The notes beneath the pieces are model-generated. The model saw only the letters and a list, made by a program, of their open reading frames with translations. It was not told the origin of the DNA and ran no database searches. 64,000 nucleotides of DNA from Paenarthrobacter histidinolovorans (GTDB lineage Bacteria; Actinomycetota; Actinomycetes; Actinomycetales; Micrococcaceae), in assembly GCF_014647595.1 (NCBI RefSeq), contig NZ_BMPM01000004.1, forward strand, positions 307,763 through 371,762. The letters run 5' to 3'. Positions 41,950 through 53,149 of this stretch are shown piece after piece (positions within the stretch are counted from its first letter, which is position 1; every line of letters begins with the position of its first letter). The position numbers and the translations under genes were made by a program.

Positions 41950-42829
41950 CAGCCACGCCGTGATCCCTCAAGACTTGTTTGGCCCGTTCGACAGATGCAG
42001 CCTTCTGGTCGGCCACTTCATTGAGTTCGGCCTGATGGTCTTTCATTTGCGCGGCCTCGTACTGGGCGAATATGTCATACGGGGTTTGTGCCCCGCCGCT
42101 TGAGTCCTTGCACCCGAGGTCCAGTAGAACTGTCCGGATCTCGTCCTCCTTGGAATCTGAGGTTTTGACAGTCCAGGAGTTTTCCGCGGCAAGCTTCAGG
42201 CCTTTGGTGGCAATGCAGGATTCCCAGGCCTCACGGTAGCCCAGATACTCGGGATCGCGTTCCGTAAGCGCTGCAGCAGTCTGCACCATGCGGTTCGAGA
42301 GGCCCGCGTCACCGGCAAGCCCGGCAAGGAGCTCCGGAAATCCAGCTCGACCAACGGAGCTTGAGCATTTCTCATACATTTGCTCATCGGCAGGACTGAC
42401 TTCGGTGACCTTCTTCTCGCGGATGCCTTGGATCACGCGCGTCTCGGGGACATTGCCGTTCCGTGCAGCCAAGGGCCGCGACCACTGTCCGTAGCTAAAG
42501 TCCTGGAGGGCTCTGCCGTCACCGCCCCAGCCAACCATGATGTGGCCGGACGCACGCACGCAATCCTCGATGAGATAGGCAACTGCCGAGTTCACCAAAA
42601 CGTTTTCCTTGTCCGTGTACCAGTATTTGTCCATAGGCAGTATTACCTCGCCGGTGGTCTCGTTCAGGGAGGCCTTGACGCCGACAGCGACGCTGCGGTC
42701 AACCACGGGAAGAGTTTCAGTCGGTGGCGGCGGTGGCGCGGCCTTGGGACCACTGCACGCAACTGCGATGACCGCGATTATCACCGCGAGGAACAGGGCG
42801 CTGGCTGGACGCCGCTTCGGGGTCCGCAT
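41936..42829 (-). CDS. Predicted lipoprotein of unknown family
   Basis: About 297 residues from the ATG at 42829 (the frame also allows 42841). The N-terminus is a lipoprotein signal: basic MRTPKRR, a hydrophobic stretch, and IAVAC at the cleavage site. A Pro-rich linker follows, then an extracytoplasmic domain with several Cys, including Cys in ALIEDC-, YEKC-, ESCIATKG- and LGCKD-like contexts, and a helical C-terminus. I do not recognise the family. It is sandwiched between the I36-like protein and the fusion protein, so it may be an external component of the same exporter. Confidence 0.7.
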   Translation of the reverse strand: MRTPKRRPASALFLAVIIAVIAVACSGPKAAPPPPPTETLPVVDRSVAVGVKASLNETTGEVILPMDKYWYTDKENVLVNSAVAYLIEDCVRASGHIMVGWGGDGRALQDFSYGQWSRPLAARNGNVPETRVIQGIREKKVTEVSPADEQMYEKCSSSVGRAGFPELLAGLAGDAGLSNRMVQTAAALTERDPEYLGYREAWESCIATKGLKLAAENSWTVKTSDSKEDEIRTVLLDLGCKDSSGGAQTPYDIFAQYEAAQMKDHQAELNEVADQKAASVERAKQVLRDHGVADARL

Positions 42830-42831
42830 TG

Positions 42832-43212
42832 CTAGCCCCAAACGCTGGAAATCTCATCATCCCAGTTGCGGCCGGAGTACATGGTCTCGGACCGGAGGTC
42901 GTTGTTCGCGTTGCCTCCCCGATAGATAAGCCTGTATCCGCCGTAGTTGAGATCGTTGTAGAAGTATACGTAAGGGGAGGCAGGGTCCGCGGCCGGGCCA
43001 ACCACGATGGAACTCGCCCTGTCATTTGCGGGATCGCCAACATACGAGGTCACCCAGTTGAAGGTGCGCGGGGTTCCCGTAAACCAATAATCGTCGTAGA
43101 AGCACACCCTGGCCGTTGAGCATGCCGGTGCGGCTTGGGCTGCGCTCACTCCTGTCAGGACCGAGGCTGACGCTACTGCCAAAACACCCGCCGTGCGAAG
43201 TACCGCTTTCAT
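42832..43212 (-). CDS. Secreted peptidase-inhibitor I36-like protein
   Basis: A 126-residue protein from ATG 43212 (MKAVLRTAGV). A Sec signal peptide ends near SAAQA-APAC. The mature part has two similar beta segments (CFYDDYWFTG and YFYNDLNYGG), as in the beta/gamma-crystallin-like I36 family that includes Streptomyces metalloproteinase inhibitor SMPI. The gene heads a four-gene minus-strand unit with the lipoprotein, fusion protein and MacB-like exporter. Inhibitory activity is inferred from fold only; it might equally be a structural cell-wall protein. Confidence 0.8.
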   Translation of the reverse strand: MKAVLRTAGVLAVASASVLTGVSAAQAAPACSTARVCFYDDYWFTGTPRTFNWVTSYVGDPANDRASSIVVGPAADPASPYVYFYNDLNYGGYRLIYRGGNANNDLRSETMYSGRNWDDEISSVWG

Positions 43213-43276
43213 GATTTCCCCAATGCCCGAGTTGGATCGGAACAACGTTGTTCCTCCACGCACGGTAGGTCCCCAA

Positions 43277-43317
43277 AGCACCACCTAGACTCAAAAAGGG
43301 CTCATCTAGGTGGCGCT
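43277..43317. repeat. 13-bp inverted repeat upstream of the I36-like gene
   Basis: Arms 43277-43289 and 43305-43317 match at 12 of 13 positions around a 15-nt spacer. One arm contains ATCTAGGTG, which recurs at 43368-43376. It could be an operator for the cassette promoter or the remnant of an insertion end. Confidence 0.6.
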
Positions 43318-43444
43318 TTCATCAAATTTGAGTGGTCCGATCGCCAAAATAGGTGGTGGAGCACGCCATCTAGGTGCTCAGCTCCGGCTGACTTTCGTTG
43401 GGTCGTGAGCGGGCGATTCCACAAGCGGTAGGGATGTGAGTGGG

Positions 43445-43462
43445 CGTTCCGTTAACGGAACG
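43445..43462. promoter_or_regulatory. 18-bp perfect palindrome
   Basis: CGTTCCGTTAACGGAACG is fully symmetric, centred at 43453/43454. Perfect symmetry without a loop fits a dimeric protein binding site better than a terminator. It overlaps the edge of the ctaB terminator stem by two bases. Confidence 0.55.
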
Positions 43463-43492
43463 ACGCCGGCACTTTGGTGAGTGCCGACGTCG
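43461..43492 (-). terminator. Terminator hairpin of ctaB
   Basis: 13-bp stem with one mismatch (43461-43473 with 43480-43492) and 6-nt loop, 32 bp beyond the ctaB stop on the minus strand. No strong U tract. Confidence 0.65.
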
Positions 43493-43524
43493 TCGGATGC
43501 TGGCTGCGATTAAGAACGCTGGAG

Positions 43525-44487
43525 TCAGCCGCCGATGATCGGTGAACCGATGAAGGGATCCACGGCCAGGGCGATGAAGAGGAGCGTCAGGTAGCTGATG
43601 GAGCCGTGGAAAACCTTCATGGCGCCCTTGTTGGAGACGTCGCCGCCCTGTGCACGCTTGTAGAGGGCGTGGCTTTCGTAGAGGAACCATGCCCCGGCCG
43701 CTACCGCGATGACGGTGTAGACCCAGCCAGCACGGCCGACGGGGACCATCAGCAACGAGCAGGCAACCATGGCCCAGGCGTACAGGACAACCTGCACCGA
43801 AACGACCTTGGCACCGGCGATGGCGCCCAGCATGGGCACGTTGGCGTTGCGGTAATCCTCGCCGTAACGCATGGACAGCGGCCAGTAGTGCGGCGGTGTC
43901 CACAGGAAGATCACCATGAAGAGCACGATCGCGGGCCACTCAACGGTGTTGGTGACCGCCGCCCATGCAATGAGTACGGGGAAGCAGCCGGCGGCACCGC
44001 CCCACACGATGTTCTGAACAGTGCGGCGCTTGAGGATCATCGTGTAGATGACCACGTAGAACACGATGGCGCCGAGGCCAAGCCATGCGGAGAGCGGGTT
44101 GGCGCCAAACCAAAGAATTGCGATGGATGCTGCGCCCAGGACCCATGCGAAGACCAGTGCTTCGCGCGGTGTCACTTCGCCTGTAACCAGGGGCCGCTTC
44201 TCTGTGCGGTGCATCAGTTTGTCGATGTCGCGGTCAATGTAGCAGTTGAAGACGCCGGCACTGCCGGCAGCGAAGGCGCCGCCCACAAGGGTGGCCAGGA
44301 TCAAGCCGATGGACGGGAACCCGCGCTGCGCGAAAATCATGGTGGGCAGCGTGCTGACCAGGAGCAGCTCGATGACACGGGGTTTGGTCAGAGCCAGATA
44401 CGCCTTTAATTTACGTGAAGTTCCGATGCTTCCCCGGGCCGGGGAAGCGTTGACGGGCGTATCAGTTGTGCTCACGGCGGCAGTCAC
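43525..44487 (-). CDS. ctaB: Protoheme IX farnesyltransferase (heme O synthase)
   Basis: A 320-residue UbiA-superfamily membrane enzyme that adds a farnesyl group to heme B to make heme O, the substrate of CtaA. It has about nine TM helices. The first Asp-rich motif is [15 protein letters not shown] and the second region is [12 protein letters not shown], with [16 protein letters not shown] at the N-terminus. The N-terminal 25 residues are variable. It is divergent from tkt across a 429-bp region. Confidence 0.95.
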   Translation of the reverse strand: MTAAVSTTDTPVNASPARGSIGTSRKLKAYLALTKPRVIELLLVSTLPTMIFAQRGFPSIGLILATLVGGAFAAGSAGVFNCYIDRDIDKLMHRTEKRPLVTGEVTPREALVFAWVLGAASIAILWFGANPLSAWLGLGAIVFYVVIYTMILKRRTVQNIVWGGAAGCFPVLIAWAAVTNTVEWPAIVLFMVIFLWTPPHYWPLSMRYGEDYRNANVPMLGAIAGAKVVSVQVVLYAWAMVACSLLMVPVGRAGWVYTVIAVAAGAWFLYESHALYKRAQGGDVSNKGAMKVFHGSISYLTLLFIALAVDPFIGSPIIGG

Positions 44488-44916
44488 TCTGTTCTATGCT
44501 CTGGGGTTCTCGCAGCGGATGACGTCCCGGCTTTCGAAAGCAAACACGGGCGCATGAACCGCTGGTGGCCTCCAAATATCATACCGTGGCCGGAAGTGGC
44601 CCGATGCCCGCAAAATTCGTCAATGTTTCCGAAACTTCACTGCTGCCGGGGGCAATCGTGATTCATATAAGGGAATTTCTGTCCAGTTAGTGGGATTCCC
44701 TGAGTTCCGTGACACGTTTGGGGCTAAGCTGTTGAGCAGAACAGCACACGTTGATCTTCCGGGAAACCGTATTCTCGGAAGATCCGTGGGTCTGGATGAG
44801 AGATCAACGTTTCAATGGTGAACGGCTGGTAGACACATTGCAGCGGGCGCCATCCTGTGCTTCCTGCGCGCCGTGTCCGTACGCCTGCCGTCAGCACAGA
44901 GAGGGGCTCGGTTTTC
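44488..44916. promoter_or_regulatory. 429-bp divergent region ctaB / tkt
   Basis: No gene. It should carry the promoters of ctaB and of the tkt operon. TATAAG at 44666-44671 is a possible -10 for tkt without a good -35. Inverted repeats occur at AGGGAAT...ATTCCCT (about 44670-44701), GCTGTT...AACAGC (about 44729-44746) and the overlapping set at 44749-44809. Confidence 0.6.
44749..44809 (+). other. Mutually exclusive inverted repeats in the tkt leader
   Basis: CGTTGATCT (44749-44757) can pair with AGATCAACG (44801-44809). The overlapping GATCTTCCG (44753-44761) can pair with CGGAAGATC (44776-44784). The two 9-bp stems share GATCT and cannot form together. They end about 107 nt before the tkt start. 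This may be a leader switch or a pair of operator sites. Confidence 0.5.
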
Positions 44917-47043
44917 GTGCCACATTTGGAAGAGCAAGAACTGTCATGGACCGATCTGGACAAGAAGGCTGTTGACACCGTTCGCGTGTTGGCTGCTGAT
45001 GCCGTGGAGAAGGTCGGAAATGGCCACCCTGGTACGGCAATGAGCTTGGCTCCGGCAGCATACCTGCTGTTCCAGAAGCTGATGCGTCACGATCCGAAGA
45101 ACCCGGACTGGCTGGGCCGCGACCGCTTCGTGCTGTCTCCCGGTCACACGTCGCTGACCCTTTACATCCAGTTGTTCCTGTCCGGGTACGGCCTGGAGCT
45201 GAAGGACCTTGAAGCTCTGCGCACCTGGGGTTCCCTGACGCCGGGCCACCCGGAGTACAAGCACACCGCCGGTGTGGAAATCACCACCGGCCCGCTGGGC
45301 CAGGGACTGGCCTCCGCCGTCGGTTTTGCATACTCGCAGCGTCGCCAGCGTGGATTGTTCGACGCCGATGCTCCCGCCGGCGAGTCGCCGTTCGACCACA
45401 CGATCTGGGTTATCGCTTCCGACGGCGACCTCCAGGAAGGTGTCACCTCCGAGGCGTCCTCGCTGGCCGGCCACCAGGAACTGGGCAACCTCGTTGTGGT
45501 CTACGACGAGAACCACATCTCCATCGAAGACGACACCGACATCGCCTTCACCGAAGACGTCCTGAAGCGCTACGAGGCCTACGGCTGGCACACCCAGCGC
45601 GTCGACTGGACCAAGACCGGCGAATACGTCGAAGACGTGCAGGAACTCTACTCGGCACTTCTTGCTGCCAAGGCCGAGACAAACAAGCCGTCGATCATCT
45701 CGCTGCGCACCATCATTGGCTACCCGGCCCCGAAGAAGCAGAACACGGGCAAGATCCACGGCTCTGCCCTGGGCGCCGAAGAAGTAGCTGCACTGAAGTC
45801 CGTGCTCGGTTTCGACCCGGCCAAGTCGTTCGACGTTGATGAAGAAGTCCTGGCCCACGCCCGCAAGGTCCTTGACCGCGGTGCCGAGTCGCGCGCCGCC
45901 TGGCAGGCATCGTTTGAGGCATGGCAGTCCGCCAACCCGGATGCCGCTGCCCTGCTGGAGCGCGTCGAAGCGAAGAAGTTGCCGGCCGAGCTTGACGCTG
46001 CGCTTCCTGTCTTCGAAGCCGGCAAGGACGTTTCCACCCGTGCGGCATCGGGCAAGGTCCTCAACGCCATCGGGCCGGTCCTTCCTGAGCTCTGGGGCGG
46101 TTCGGCTGACCTCGCAGAGTCGAACAACACCACCATCGAAGGCTCGCCGTCGTTCATCCCGACCTCGCGCTCCACGGATGCCTGGAAGGGCAACCCGTAC
46201 GGACGTGTGCTGCACTTCGGTATCCGTGAGCACGCTGCCGCCTCGATCGTCAACGGCATTTCCCTGCACGGCCGTACCCGCGCGTTCTCCGGCACGTTCC
46301 TGATCTTCAGCGACTACCAGCGTCCGGCCATCCGCCTCGGCGCACTGATGGGCGTCCCGTCCCTCTACGTCTGGACGCACGACTCCATCGGCCTGGGCGA
46401 AGACGGACCTACCCACCAGCCGGTGGAGCAGCTCGCCTCGCTGCGCGCCATCCCGGGCCTGGACGTCGTCCGCCCGGGCGACGCCAACGAGGTCTCCGCT
46501 GCATGGAAGGTCATGCTGGAGAACCACGAGAACCCTGCCGGCATCGTCCTGACCCGCCAGAACATCCCCACCTATGCCCGTGGCGAAGGTGAAGCGAAGG
46601 GCGACACCTTCGGTTCCACCGCAGGCGTTGCCAAGGGCGGTTACGTCCTGGCCGAAGCCTCCAAGGACGGCGAAACTGTTGACGCGCAGGTCATCCTGAT
46701 CGGCACCGGCTCGGAAGTCCAGCTTGCAGTCCAGGCACGCGAAGCCCTCCAGGCAGAAGGCATCGCAGCACGCGTCGTGTCCATGCCTTGTGTTGAATGG
46801 TTCAACAAGCAGGACGAGGCTTACCGCGAATCCGTGCTGCCTGCCGCCGTGAAGGCCCGCGTTTCCGTCGAAGCCGGCCTCGCCCTCGGATGGCGCGAAT
46901 TCGTCGGCGACGCCGGCCGTTCGATCTCCCTGGAGCACTTCGGCGCCTCGGCTGACTACAAGCGGCTCTTCAACGAATTCGGCATTACCGCCGAAGCAGT
47001 CGCCGCCGCAGCCAAGGACTCCCTCGCAGACGCCAACGCGTAA
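44917..47043 (+). CDS. tkt: Transketolase
   Basis: A 708-residue thiamine-diphosphate enzyme of the pentose phosphate pathway, starting at GTG 44917 ([10 protein letters not shown]) after GAGGGG; the frame is open to 44857 without a better start. Motifs: [25 protein letters not shown], the ThDP site GDGDLQEG (as SDGDLQEGV) with the following Asn, [12 protein letters not shown], and [17 protein letters not shown]. It heads the tkt-tal-pgi-zwf-opcA-pgl operon. Confidence 0.96.
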   Translation: MPHLEEQELSWTDLDKKAVDTVRVLAADAVEKVGNGHPGTAMSLAPAAYLLFQKLMRHDPKNPDWLGRDRFVLSPGHTSLTLYIQLFLSGYGLELKDLEALRTWGSLTPGHPEYKHTAGVEITTGPLGQGLASAVGFAYSQRRQRGLFDADAPAGESPFDHTIWVIASDGDLQEGVTSEASSLAGHQELGNLVVVYDENHISIEDDTDIAFTEDVLKRYEAYGWHTQRVDWTKTGEYVEDVQELYSALLAAKAETNKPSIISLRTIIGYPAPKKQNTGKIHGSALGAEEVAALKSVLGFDPAKSFDVDEEVLAHARKVLDRGAESRAAWQASFEAWQSANPDAAALLERVEAKKLPAELDAALPVFEAGKDVSTRAASGKVLNAIGPVLPELWGGSADLAESNNTTIEGSPSFIPTSRSTDAWKGNPYGRVLHFGIREHAAASIVNGISLHGRTRAFSGTFLIFSDYQRPAIRLGALMGVPSLYVWTHDSIGLGEDGPTHQPVEQLASLRAIPGLDVVRPGDANEVSAAWKVMLENHENPAGIVLTRQNIPTYARGEGEAKGDTFGSTAGVAKGGYVLAEASKDGETVDAQVILIGTGSEVQLAVQAREALQAEGIAARVVSMPCVEWFNKQDEAYRESVLPAAVKARVSVEAGLALGWREFVGDAGRSISLEHFGASADYKRLFNEFGITAEAVAAAAKDSLADANA

Positions 47044-47074
47044 CAGCCTGATACATCACAACAGGAGAAACCAC

Positions 47075-48193
47075 ATGTCTACAACTCCCACGCAGCAGCT
47101 TTCCGACGCCGGCGTTTCGATCTGGCTCGACGACCTCTCCCGCACCCGCCTGGAAACAGGAACCCTGCAGAAGCTCATCGACGAAAAGAATGTGGTTGGT
47201 GTCACCACCAACCCGTCCATCTTCCACGCCGCCATCACCGCCGGCACGGACTATGACGCAACCATCGCGGCCAAGGCTGAAGCCGGCGCCAGCGTCGAAG
47301 AGACCATCTTCGAAATCACCACCACGGACGTCGCCGACGCCTGCGATCTCTTCGCACCGATTGCCGCCGCCACCAACGGTGTGGACGGCCGTGTCTCCAT
47401 CGAGGTGGACCCCCGCCTTGCCTGGGACACCGAGGGCACCATCGCCGAGGCCAAGCACCTCTACGCCAAGGTCAACAAAGACAACGTCCACATCAAGATC
47501 CCGGCAACCCTGGAAGGCCTCGAAGCCATCACGGCAACCTTGGCCGAGGGCATCAGCGTCAACGTCACGCTGATCTTCTCCCTGGAGCGCTACCGCGCCG
47601 TCATCAACGCCTTCCAGTCCGGCCTTGAGCAGGCCAAGGAAAACGGCCACGACCTCTCCAAGATCCACTCCGTGGCGTCATTCTTCGTCTCCCGCGTCGA
47701 CTCTGAAATCGACAAGCGCCTTGACGCCATCGGCACCGATGAAGCCAAGGCATTGAAGGGCAAGGCAGGCGTTGCCAACGCACGCCTCGCCTACCAGGTC
47801 TACGAAGAGCTCTTCTCCACCGAACGCTGGGCAGTGCTGGCCGAGGCCGGCGCACTCCCCCAGCGTCCCCTGTGGGCCTCCACAGGCGTGAAGGACCCCG
47901 CTTACCCGGACACCCTCTACGTCACCGAACTCGTTGCAGCAGGCGTAGTGAACACGATGCCGGAGAAGACGCTTGACGCTGCTTTCGACCACGGCGTGGT
48001 CACCGGCGACACCATCACCGGAACGTACGACGAAGCGAATGAGACCCTCAACGCGCTCGAAGCCCTTGGTGTCTCCTACAACGACGTCGTGACCCTCCTC
48101 GAGACCGAAGGCCTTGAGAAGTTCGTGGGCTCCTGGAAGGAACTCCTCGCCGACGTCGAAGGCGCACTCGCCACCGCACGGAAGGCCTCCTAA
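47075..48193 (+). CDS. tal: Transaldolase
   Basis: A 372-residue enzyme that exchanges three-carbon units between sedoheptulose-7-phosphate and glyceraldehyde-3-phosphate. It is of the longer actinobacterial type: [19 protein letters not shown] (Schiff-base Lys) and a long C-terminal extension. ACAGGAG lies 8 nt before the ATG. Gaps to tkt (31 bp) and pgi (6 bp) support one operon. Confidence 0.96.
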   Translation: MSTTPTQQLSDAGVSIWLDDLSRTRLETGTLQKLIDEKNVVGVTTNPSIFHAAITAGTDYDATIAAKAEAGASVEETIFEITTTDVADACDLFAPIAAATNGVDGRVSIEVDPRLAWDTEGTIAEAKHLYAKVNKDNVHIKIPATLEGLEAITATLAEGISVNVTLIFSLERYRAVINAFQSGLEQAKENGHDLSKIHSVASFFVSRVDSEIDKRLDAIGTDEAKALKGKAGVANARLAYQVYEELFSTERWAVLAEAGALPQRPLWASTGVKDPAYPDTLYVTELVAAGVVNTMPEKTLDAAFDHGVVTGDTITGTYDEANETLNALEALGVSYNDVVTLLETEGLEKFVGSWKELLADVEGALATARKAS

Positions 48194-48199
48194 GCGACC

Positions 48200-49831
48200 A
48201 TGAGCACACTCAGTTACGACGCCAGCGGTGCCGCGCAGCAGGCCATCGCCAAGCATATTGACGGTCTGGTCGAGGACAGGATCGCTTCCCGGATTTTCGC
48301 CAAGGACCACACGCTGTGGGGTCCCGATGCGGAGTCCGAGGCAGCCATCCGGCTTGGCTGGGTAGAAGCCGCAACGGTTTCCCAGTCTTTGGTTGGGGAC
48401 ATCCTGGAACTTCGTGATGCCCTTCGCGGCGAAGGCGTCTCGCGCATTGTCCTTTGTGGCATGGGTGGGTCCTCGCTGGCTCCCGAGGTCATTGCCGGTA
48501 CCGCCGGTGTCGAGCTGACTGTGCTGGACAGCACTGACCCTGAACAAGTCAGTGCTGCGCTGGCGGACCGTTTGGCTGAAACTGCCATCGTGGTTTCATC
48601 CAAGTCCGGTTCCACTGTGGAGACCGACTCGCAGCGCCGGGTCTTCGAGAAGGCGTTCAACGACGCCGGTATCGACGCAAAGAGCCGCATCATTATTGTC
48701 ACCGACCCCGGCTCGCCGTTGGACAAGGCTTCCCGTGAGGCCGGTTACCGCGCCGTTTTCAACGCGGACCCCAACGTCGGTGGCCGTTTCTCGGCCCTGA
48801 CCGCTTTCGGCCTGGTCCCCTGCGGCCTGGCCGGCGTGGACATCCAGGCGTTCCTGGACGAAGCGGAAGAAGCAGCTGAGATCCTGAACGAGGATTCGAC
48901 CGACAACATCGGTCTTGCCCTTGGCATTGCCCTGGGTGGTACTTCCCCCTTGCGCAACAAGATCGTCATCGCCGAGGACGGCTCGGGCATTGTGGGCTTC
49001 GCCGACTGGGCTGAGCAGCTCATTGCTGAGTCCACGGGCAAGCTCGGCACGGGTGTCCTGCCTGTCGTTGCCGGTCCCGACTCCCCCGAGGCCCTCGGTG
49101 GCGCCGAGGACGTCCTGGTGGTCCGTCTGGTAGGTGCCGATGCCGACGTCGAACTTCGTGAAAACGAGGTGGCGATCGCCGGTGGGCTGGCGTCCCAGAT
49201 GTTCGTCTGGGAATTTGCCACCTCCGTGGCTGGACGCCTGCTGGGGATCAACCCGTTCGACCAGCCCGACGTCGAAGCCGCGAAGGTCGCTGCTCGCGGC
49301 TTGCTGGACGCCCGCCCGGAACCCACACCTGCGGCCTTTACCGACGGTGCCGTGGAAGTACGCGGCGGCGAATGGCTCGGCTCTGCCGTTTCGGTGGCCG
49401 AGGCTGTGCAGGCGCTGCTGGCTCAGCTTGGCGAGGACGGCTACCTCAGCGTCCAGGCCTACCTCGACCGCATCTCGTATGCTCCGCTTGAGGGTATCCG
49501 GGATGAACTCGCAGCCGTTTCGGGCCGTCCGGTGACCTTCGGCTGGGGACCGCGGTTCCTGCACTCCACCGGCCAGTTCCACAAGGGCGGACCGGCGATC
49601 GGTGTATTCCTGCAGGTCACGGCGGCCTCGTCCACCGATCTGGAGATCCCTGAGCGCCCGTTTACCTTCGGCCAGCTCATCGCTGCCCAGGCATCCGGTG
49701 ACGCCCAGGTCCTGGAAGGCCACGGCCGCCCCGTGCTGCGCCTGCACCTCACCGAGCGCGCTGCCGGCGTAGCTCAGCTTCAGGAAGTCGTCGCTGCGCT
49801 GGCCGGCCAGGCCAGCTCACTCGAAAGCTAA
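48200..49831 (+). CDS. pgi: Glucose-6-phosphate isomerase
   Basis: A 543-residue SIS-fold enzyme interconverting glucose-6-phosphate and fructose-6-phosphate. The actinobacterial variant shows LCGMGGSSLAPEV, SSKSGSTVETDSQ, and a C-terminal HSTGQFHKGGP with the catalytic His/Lys. It lies between tal and zwf, so the operon links glycolysis with the oxidative pentose phosphate branch. M. tuberculosis lacks pgi at this place. Confidence 0.94.
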   Translation: MSTLSYDASGAAQQAIAKHIDGLVEDRIASRIFAKDHTLWGPDAESEAAIRLGWVEAATVSQSLVGDILELRDALRGEGVSRIVLCGMGGSSLAPEVIAGTAGVELTVLDSTDPEQVSAALADRLAETAIVVSSKSGSTVETDSQRRVFEKAFNDAGIDAKSRIIIVTDPGSPLDKASREAGYRAVFNADPNVGGRFSALTAFGLVPCGLAGVDIQAFLDEAEEAAEILNEDSTDNIGLALGIALGGTSPLRNKIVIAEDGSGIVGFADWAEQLIAESTGKLGTGVLPVVAGPDSPEALGGAEDVLVVRLVGADADVELRENEVAIAGGLASQMFVWEFATSVAGRLLGINPFDQPDVEAAKVAARGLLDARPEPTPAAFTDGAVEVRGGEWLGSAVSVAEAVQALLAQLGEDGYLSVQAYLDRISYAPLEGIRDELAAVSGRPVTFGWGPRFLHSTGQFHKGGPAIGVFLQVTAASSTDLEIPERPFTFGQLIAAQASGDAQVLEGHGRPVLRLHLTERAAGVAQLQEVVAALAGQASSLES

Positions 49832-49846
49832 GGCACAAAGACAAAC

Positions 49847-51399
<1,553 letters not shown>

Positions 51400-51403
<4 letters not shown>

Positions 51404-52341
51404 TCGTAGATCTTCCCGATACCACCACCTCCAAGATCTCCAAGAAGATCATGTCCCTGCGCGAACAAGGCGGCGTCATTGCCTTGGGCCGGGTCCTGAC
51501 GTTGGTGGTCGTGACCAAGTCCGGGCAGGAAGAAGAAGCCATCGAAGCGGCCAATGAAGCCAGCCGGGAACACCCCTGCCGGATCATTGTCCTCGCCGAC
51601 GCCGGTGTTGAAGGCCCCGACCGCCTCGACGCGCAGATCCGCGTGGGTGGAGACGCCGGCGCCTCGGAGGTCATCGTCCTGCGCGGCCACGGGCACATGG
51701 CCCACGAAAGCGAGTCCCTGGTCGCGGCCCTGCTGCTGCCGGACGCTCCGATCGTCGCCTGGTGGCCGCATGGAGCCCCGGAGAGCGCTTGCGAGACCTC
51801 GATCGGCCGGATCGCGCACCGCCGCATCACCGACTCCGCCAACGAACCCGATCCCCGCCGCGCGCTGGAAAACATCCGGGCTACGTACAAGGCAGGCGAT
51901 ACCGACCTCGCATGGACACGCCTGACCAACTGGCGCATGCAGCTCGCGGCCGTCTTCGACCAAGTGGACGGTGACCCTGTCTCCGCCGTAGCCGTGGAGG
52001 GCGCCTCGGACTCCCCCAGCACACTGCTTCTGGCCGCATGGCTGAGCCTGGCCCTGCAGGCCCCCGTCACGATCGTGGCAGACCCGGCAGGCACCGGCAT
52101 CCGCCGGGTTCGACTCACCCGCGCCAGCGGCGACGTCCAGCTCTTCCGCCCCGGCCTGTCCGTGGCTGAGCTGACCCAACCAGGACAGCCGGCGCAACGC
52201 ATCACCCTCCCCCGGCGAAGCCTCAAAGACTGCCTCGCTGAGGAACTCCGCAGGCTCGACCCGGACGAAGTCTTCGGAGAAGTGATTACGATGGGACTGC
52301 CACTTACCAGCCAGAGGAGAGTCCAAACCAGTGCACGCTGA
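51400..52341 (+). CDS. opcA: G6PDH assembly/allosteric protein OpcA
   Basis: A 313-residue protein required for full G6PDH activity in cyanobacteria and actinobacteria. Typical segments: LTLVVVTKSGQEEEAIEAANEAS and PDAPIVAWWPHGAP. It has no catalytic motif of its own. It overlaps zwf by 4 nt and pgl by 11 nt. Confidence 0.93.
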
Positions 52342-53149
52342 GCCAAGAGTAAGCATCCACCCAGACTCCAAGGTGTTGATGGCCGCGATCGCGGCCCGAC
52401 TCATCACCAAGCTAGTGGATGTCCAGGACAAGCACGGCGAGGCCACGGTGGTCCTCACCGGCGGCACAGTGGGGATCGGTACGCTGAAGGCCGTTGCCGA
52501 CTCCGCCGCAGCTCCGGCCGTGGACTGGTCGCGGGTTAATTTCTGGTGGGGAGACGAAAGGTTCGTTGCCGCTGACAGCGACGACAGGAACACCCGTCAG
52601 GCCCACCAGGCCCTGTTGTCCCACCTGCAGGTGGACCCGGCCAGGGTCCACGAACCGGGTTCGGCAGATCAGTTCGCGTCGGCGGACGAAGCTGCGGCCG
52701 CCTACGAAGACGAACTCAAGGCGGCTGCGGAGGCTGAACACGCCGCGGACATGTCGGATGACAGGCCCGAACAGCCTGGAAAGCTCCCGCGCTTCGATGT
52801 CCTGCTCCTTGGCGTAGGCCCGGATGCGCACATCGCCTCCCTCTTTCCGGAGCAGGCGGGTATCCGCGAGAAGAGCCGCACAGTGGTTGGCGTCGAAAAC
52901 TCGCCCAAGCCCCCGCCGTCGCGTATTTCTTTGACGCTGCCGGCGATCAATACCGCCCAGGAAATCTGGATGGTGGTGGCGGGCGAGGACAAGGCCGGCG
53001 CTGTGGGCCTGGCTTTGGCCGGTGCCAATCCGGTGCAGGTCCCTGCAGCAGGCCCGGCAGGACGAGCCAGGACTCTCTGGCTCATCGATGAGAACGCGGC
53101 CTCACGTGTCCCCCAGCAGCTGGTCCGAAAGGATCCCGCGGGCGCGTAG
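52331..53149 (+). CDS. pgl: 6-phosphogluconolactonase
   Basis: A 272-residue enzyme hydrolysing 6-phosphogluconolactone. Motifs: VVLTGGTVGIGTL, FWWGDERFV, LLLGVGPDAHIASLFP and AGEDKAGAV. It starts at GTG within the end of opcA. Its last 48 nt overlap the 3' end of the convergent rbpA gene, an unusually long tail-to-tail overlap; both C-termini look normal for their families. Confidence 0.94.
   Translation: MHAEPRVSIHPDSKVLMAAIAARLITKLVDVQDKHGEATVVLTGGTVGIGTLKAVADSAAAPAVDWSRVNFWWGDERFVAADSDDRNTRQAHQALLSHLQVDPARVHEPGSADQFASADEAAAAYEDELKAAAEAEHAADMSDDRPEQPGKLPRFDVLLLGVGPDAHIASLFPEQAGIREKSRTVVGVENSPKPPPSRISLTLPAINTAQEIWMVVAGEDKAGAVGLALAGANPVQVPAAGPAGRARTLWLIDENAASRVPQQLVRKDPAGA

Larger units (their letters stand above)
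43213..43524. other. 312-bp intergenic region with inverted repeats
   Basis: No gene. It lies between the promoter side of the I36-like gene and the 3' end of ctaB. It contains an inverted repeat at 43277-43317, an 18-bp perfect palindrome at 43445-43462, repeated ATCTAGGTG elements (43304-43312, 43368-43376), and the ctaB terminator at 43461-43492. Confidence 0.75.

Noticed and set aside
44944..46938. 664-codon open frame antisense to tkt
   Set aside because: High GC content opens antisense frames; the sense frame is clearly transketolase and the antisense product resembles nothing known.
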